Assembly (NCBI RefSeq): GCF_021018895.1
Contig: NC_079368.1
Location: 6,880,001-6,944,000 of the forward strand
DNA: 64,000 bases
Source of the DNA: Seriola aureovittata
Taxonomy: Eukaryota > Chordata > Actinopteri > Carangiformes > Carangidae
Reading direction: 5' to 3'
The position numbers and the translations under genes are program-made. Below the pieces are notes generated by a model. That model made no database searches, was not told where the DNA came from, and was given only the letters and a program-made list of their open reading frames with translations. Shown here piece by piece: positions 63,111 to 64,000 of the stretch (positions within the stretch are counted from its first letter, which is position 1; every line of letters starts with the position of its first letter).

Positions 63111-63710
63111 GTGGTCTCGCTTCATCCTGAAACCACACAGGCACCAAACGCTGAACACTCAGATGAGAAACTGCAAGTCTTTTCATCAAACAAAGTTTAG
63201 TTCATTAAAAAGTGTATTTGCTGAAAGGTCAGTGCATCGCTCTAAGCAAAATGAAGTGGATTATGTAAAATATTAATTTTTAAAGTACTATGTAATATAT
63301 TTTGCATGATTTGCATGACAGGGTGCAGCAGTGATTAGACTGCTGCGTGACCTGTGGCTCAGCGGAGTAGGAGAGGCAACAAAGGTTGAACTACTCGCTC
63401 GTGGATTAGTATCAACATATCACAAACAGGAGGCAGTGAAAGATGGTCTGTGTGTACCTGCCACAGCTTTTCTTTTAGTGTCTGAACCCAGTTTGCACGC
63501 ATATAACTTGGTAAACAAGTTGACAATAAGCAAAGATTGACAGGGTGTGAGAAATTTCTTTTCCCGTATGTAACGTCTCTTTTCTCTGGTGCTTTGTGGG
63601 AGAAAAATATTCCCACTGGTCACGCTGCAATTAGCACCCGAGCCACCAAACCCCACAAGCTCCAGCAATCACTTGTGCCAAGTCCCCAAACAACCACCTC
63701 CCTAAACCCC

Positions 63711-63712
<2 letters not shown>

Positions 63713-63795
<83 letters not shown>
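63713..63795. repeat. (CA)n microsatellite, about 83 bp
   Basis: Uninterrupted CA array preceded by a C run. Confidence 0.98.
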
Positions 63796-63796
<1 letters not shown>

Positions 63797-64000
63797 GCCC
63801 ATTCTCCCTCCTTTCACATTCGCTGGGGTCTCGCTCAGGGCCCCTCCAACATGCAGACATGTGGTAATGTACCCTCTAACTGTTCACAAGTGGTAGATTT
63901 TTCAACCTCGAAGGCCGTGTCACACAATGCCACATTAGCAGAGGTGATGTTTTCTCAGTGGCACTCAACAGGCTGACACAATGTGACAAACTGTCACAGG

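Overview
The window is vertebrate nuclear DNA, almost certainly from a teleost fish and most likely a spiny-rayed (percomorph-type) species. The evidence is very long TG/CA microsatellites, several interspersed repeat families that I recognise from fish genomes, a Tc1-type transposon remnant, a tRNA-derived SINE, short non-LTR retrotransposon 3' tails, and one vertebrate-type coding exon with a splice donor. There are no operons, ribosome binding sites, CRISPR arrays, or rRNA or tRNA genes. All repeat-family names rest on remembered consensus sequences, not on a search.

One protein-coding segment is well supported. It is the first coding exon (101 codons, minus strand, 54426-54728) of a gene of the AUTS2/FBRSL1/FBRS family, most likely fbrsl1. 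It begins with an ATG in good context behind an in-frame stop. It encodes two basic clusters and the family hallmark around [18 protein letters not shown], and it ends in phase 0 at a GTAAG donor. Everything from 54425 to base 1 is therefore read as the start of a very long first coding intron (over 54 kb). The CpG-rich stretch 54729-55600 is the presumed 5'UTR/promoter, and 55600-64000 is upstream flanking DNA. I recognised no second exon and no second gene.

Layout: 1-5100 is unique-looking intronic DNA with one microsatellite. 5111-5365 is a fold-back inverted repeat with a perfect 24-bp core. 11295-11356 holds a cluster of GATA sites. 12625-13410 is a Tc1-like transposon relic. 14730-15100 and 15296-15327 are old repeats. 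24917-36134 carries large TG arrays, an (AT)n array, a G-quadruplex motif and two or more LINE 3' tails. 36253-38833 holds an inverted repeat-family copy, a hAT-like non-autonomous DNA element and a recent tRNA-SINE with a 16-bp target duplication. 41071-42445 holds a TG/poly-G tract and a long teleost dispersed repeat. 42446-54331 is mostly unique, with several stretches that look like conserved non-coding elements. A (CA)n array lies only 25 bp inside the intron from the splice donor. Upstream of the gene, 55945-63795 has two more large CA arrays, a perfect (GAGT)17 array and a cluster of dispersed repeats at 59.1-60.1 kb.

I found no previously undescribed multi-gene system. The observations most worth following are the (UG)n tract next to the first splice donor, the fold-back palindrome, the GATA cluster, and the candidate conserved non-coding elements inside the intron of a developmental chromatin regulator.
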